Below, one piece after another: positions 62,839 through 64,000 of a DNA stretch of 64,000 bases (position 1 is its first letter; the number at the start of each line of letters is the position of its first letter). A program made the translations under genes and the position numbers. The DNA is from DATKSG01 sp035531775 (GTDB taxonomy: Bacteria; Actinomycetota; Acidimicrobiia; Acidimicrobiales; UBA8190): assembly GCA_035531775.1 (NCBI GenBank), contig DATKSG010000084.1, positions 12,750 through 76,749 of the forward strand, written 5' to 3'. The notes below the pieces were generated by a model, which was not told the DNA's origin, did not search any database, and was given only the letters and a program-made list of their open reading frames with translations.

Positions 62839-64000
62839 GGCCTCCCCGCGGCGACGCCGCCGGTGGACACGGCCGGCTGGTGGGTGCCGGTGGACAGCTC
62901 GACCCCTTGCACCAGGCGGTTGACCGAGGGGGTGATCCGGTCGAGCACCGGCTTCGGGTACACACCCAGGAAGAAGATGAGCACGATGAGCGGTGCCACC
63001 ACCAGTCGCTCACGCCACGACAGGTCGGGCATGGCGGCGGTGGCTTCGTCGGGCTCCTGGTGGAAGGCCTGCTGGTAGGCCCACAACAGGTACAGCGCAG
63101 CCAGCACCACACCGAAGGTGGCCACCACCGCCCACCACCGGTGCGTCACGAAGGTCCCGAGCAGGATGAGGAACTCCCCCACGAATCCGTTGAGCCCCGG
63201 CAGCCCGATGCCGGCCATCAGGGCCACGGTGAACACGGCGGCCAACACCGGAGCCGGGCGCTGCAGGCCTCGCAACCCCGAGGTGTGCCAGGTGCCACGG
63301 CGCTCGTAGATCCAGCCGATGACGATGAAGAGCACGGCGATGATGAGGCCATGGTTGACCATCTGCAGCACGCCACCGGTCACTCCTTGGGTGGTGAGCG
63401 CGAAGGTGCCGAGCACCACGAACCCGAGATGGGCCAGCGAGGAGTAGGCCACCAGTCGTTTCAGGTCCTTCGTGGCACACGCCACGATGGCGCCGTAGAG
63501 GATGCCCACCACCCCCAAGGTGAGCAGCAGCGGGGCCAGGTCCACCACGGCCCGGGGGAACAGGCTCAGGTCGAAGCGGATGATGCCGTAGGTGCCGAGC
63601 TTGGCCATGACAGCGGCCAGGATCACCGAGCCGCTGGTCGGGGCCTCGCCGTAGGCGTCGGGCGACCACGTGTGGAAGGGGAAGACCGGCGCTTTCACGG
63701 CGAAGGCGGCGGTGAAGGCCAGGAACAGCAGGATCTGGCTGGCCGTGTCCAGGTGAGTGGCGCTCAGGGCCACCAGGTCGAAGGTGAGGTGACCGGTCTG
63801 GCGCTGGTGGATGAAGGCCACCGCCACGATGCCCACCAGCAAGAAGGCAGATCCGATGAAGGTGTAGACGAAGAACTTGATGGCGGCATAGGCCCGGCGG
63901 GCGTATCCCCACCCGGCGATGAGGAAGTACACCGGAACCAGGGTCAGCTCGAAGAAGAGGAAGAACAAGATGAGGTCGAGCGACACGAAGCTGCCCAGGC
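62835..64000 (-). CDS. nuoM: NADH-quinone oxidoreductase subunit M, 5' end cut by window
   Basis: The frame stays open to the window edge (388 residues seen), so about 110-120 N-terminal residues of this subunit of about 500 are missing. The conserved Glu lies in LILFFLFFELTLVPVYFLI, and a Lys-bearing FAVKAPVFPFHTWSPDAYGE helix is present. ATKDLKRLVAYSSLAHLGFVVLG is the NuoM-type loop, and NGFVGEFLILLGTF closes the core. It precedes nuoN with a GTGA overlap. The rest of the nuo operon should lie beyond the window. Confidence 0.95.
   Translation of the reverse strand, partial: LGSFVSLDLILFFLFFELTLVPVYFLIAGWGYARRAYAAIKFFVYTFIGSAFLLVGIVAVAFIHQRQTGHLTFDLVALSATHLDTASQILLFLAFTAAFAVKAPVFPFHTWSPDAYGEAPTSGSVILAAVMAKLGTYGIIRFDLSLFPRAVVDLAPLLLTLGVVGILYGAIVACATKDLKRLVAYSSLAHLGFVVLGTFALTTQGVTGGVLQMVNHGLIIAVLFIVIGWIYERRGTWHTSGLRGLQRPAPVLAAVFTVALMAGIGLPGLNGFVGEFLILLGTFVTHRWWAVVATFGVVLAALYLLWAYQQAFHQEPDEATAAMPDLSWRERLVVAPLIVLIFFLGVYPKPVLDRITPSVNRLVQGVELSTGTHQPAVSTGGVAAGRP

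Noticed and set aside
1..64000. tRNA, rRNA, transposase, integrase or restriction genes
   Set aside because: None was recognised on either strand; the window looks like ordinary chromosomal core and catabolic sequence.

Overview
The window is about 70% G+C, uses GTG starts freely, and packs most genes with ATGA or GTGA stop/start overlaps. The gene set points to an aerobic actinobacterium: a bc1-aa3 respiratory branch with a dihaem QcrC and a CtaF-type subunit IV, TatA, a HelD/HelR-like RNA polymerase-associated helicase, and hemE-hemH-hemY. Many acyl-CoA enzymes and the lack of mycobacterial hallmarks suggest an Acidimicrobiia-like lineage, but that placement is inference. I see no rRNA, tRNA, CRISPR array, phage or insertion sequence.

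Layout. 1-6385: two divergent acyl-CoA operons. The minus strand carries an acyl-CoA dehydrogenase and a CaiB/BaiF CoA-transferase (cut by the window edge). The plus strand carries an HMG-CoA-synthase-like/DUF35 fusion, an SCP-x-type thiolase, an SDR and a thioesterase. 6399-16776: a small membrane protein, an amidase, a crotonase, a second acyl-CoA dehydrogenase, two hydrolases, a GGDEF protein with an unusual tail, a class II aldolase, a GMC oxidoreductase with a partner subunit, and a secreted phosphoesterase. 16773-24856: a broken DUF503 gene, a SulP transporter, a GH31 glycosidase, a nitronate-monooxygenase-like flavoprotein, an alpha/beta hydrolase, a zinc alcohol dehydrogenase and a PaaI-type thioesterase. 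24940-35089: a third acyl-CoA dehydrogenase, a fused GMC oxidoreductase, then a probable seven- or eight-gene operon (ferritin-like protein, unknown beta-rich protein, aldehyde dehydrogenase, small membrane protein, TetR regulator, thiolase-like protein, enoyl-CoA hydratase, CopD-like membrane protein). 35230-45293: tatA, an MBL-fold hydrolase, ctaC-ctaD-ctaF, and on the other strand ctaE-qcrC-qcrA-qcrB. 45374-52784: helicase, diverging from hemE-hemH-hemY-lnt. 52829-60783: HAD phosphatase, acs, a very large MprF-like fusion, a GNAT protein, a lipoprotein and a secreted glycine-rich protein. 61192-64000: nuoN and most of nuoM.

The main result of the hunt is a family of palindromes, GACTGAC-N2-GTCAGTC, in four promoter regions (near 1981, 21216, 24893 and 28079). 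They sit beside acyl-CoA dehydrogenases, a thioesterase, a flavin oxidoreductase and the long operon that itself encodes a TetR regulator. This looks like a self-contained, autoregulated lipid or acid catabolism regulon. The other strong oddity is a 1043-residue protein that joins a degenerate calcineurin-like phosphoesterase, with all four metal motifs altered, to an MprF-type membrane and aminoacyl-transfer module. Several enzyme homologues also lack the usual catalytic residue (Lnt, the HMG-CoA-synthase-like protein, a thiolase-like protein and one acyl-CoA dehydrogenase).
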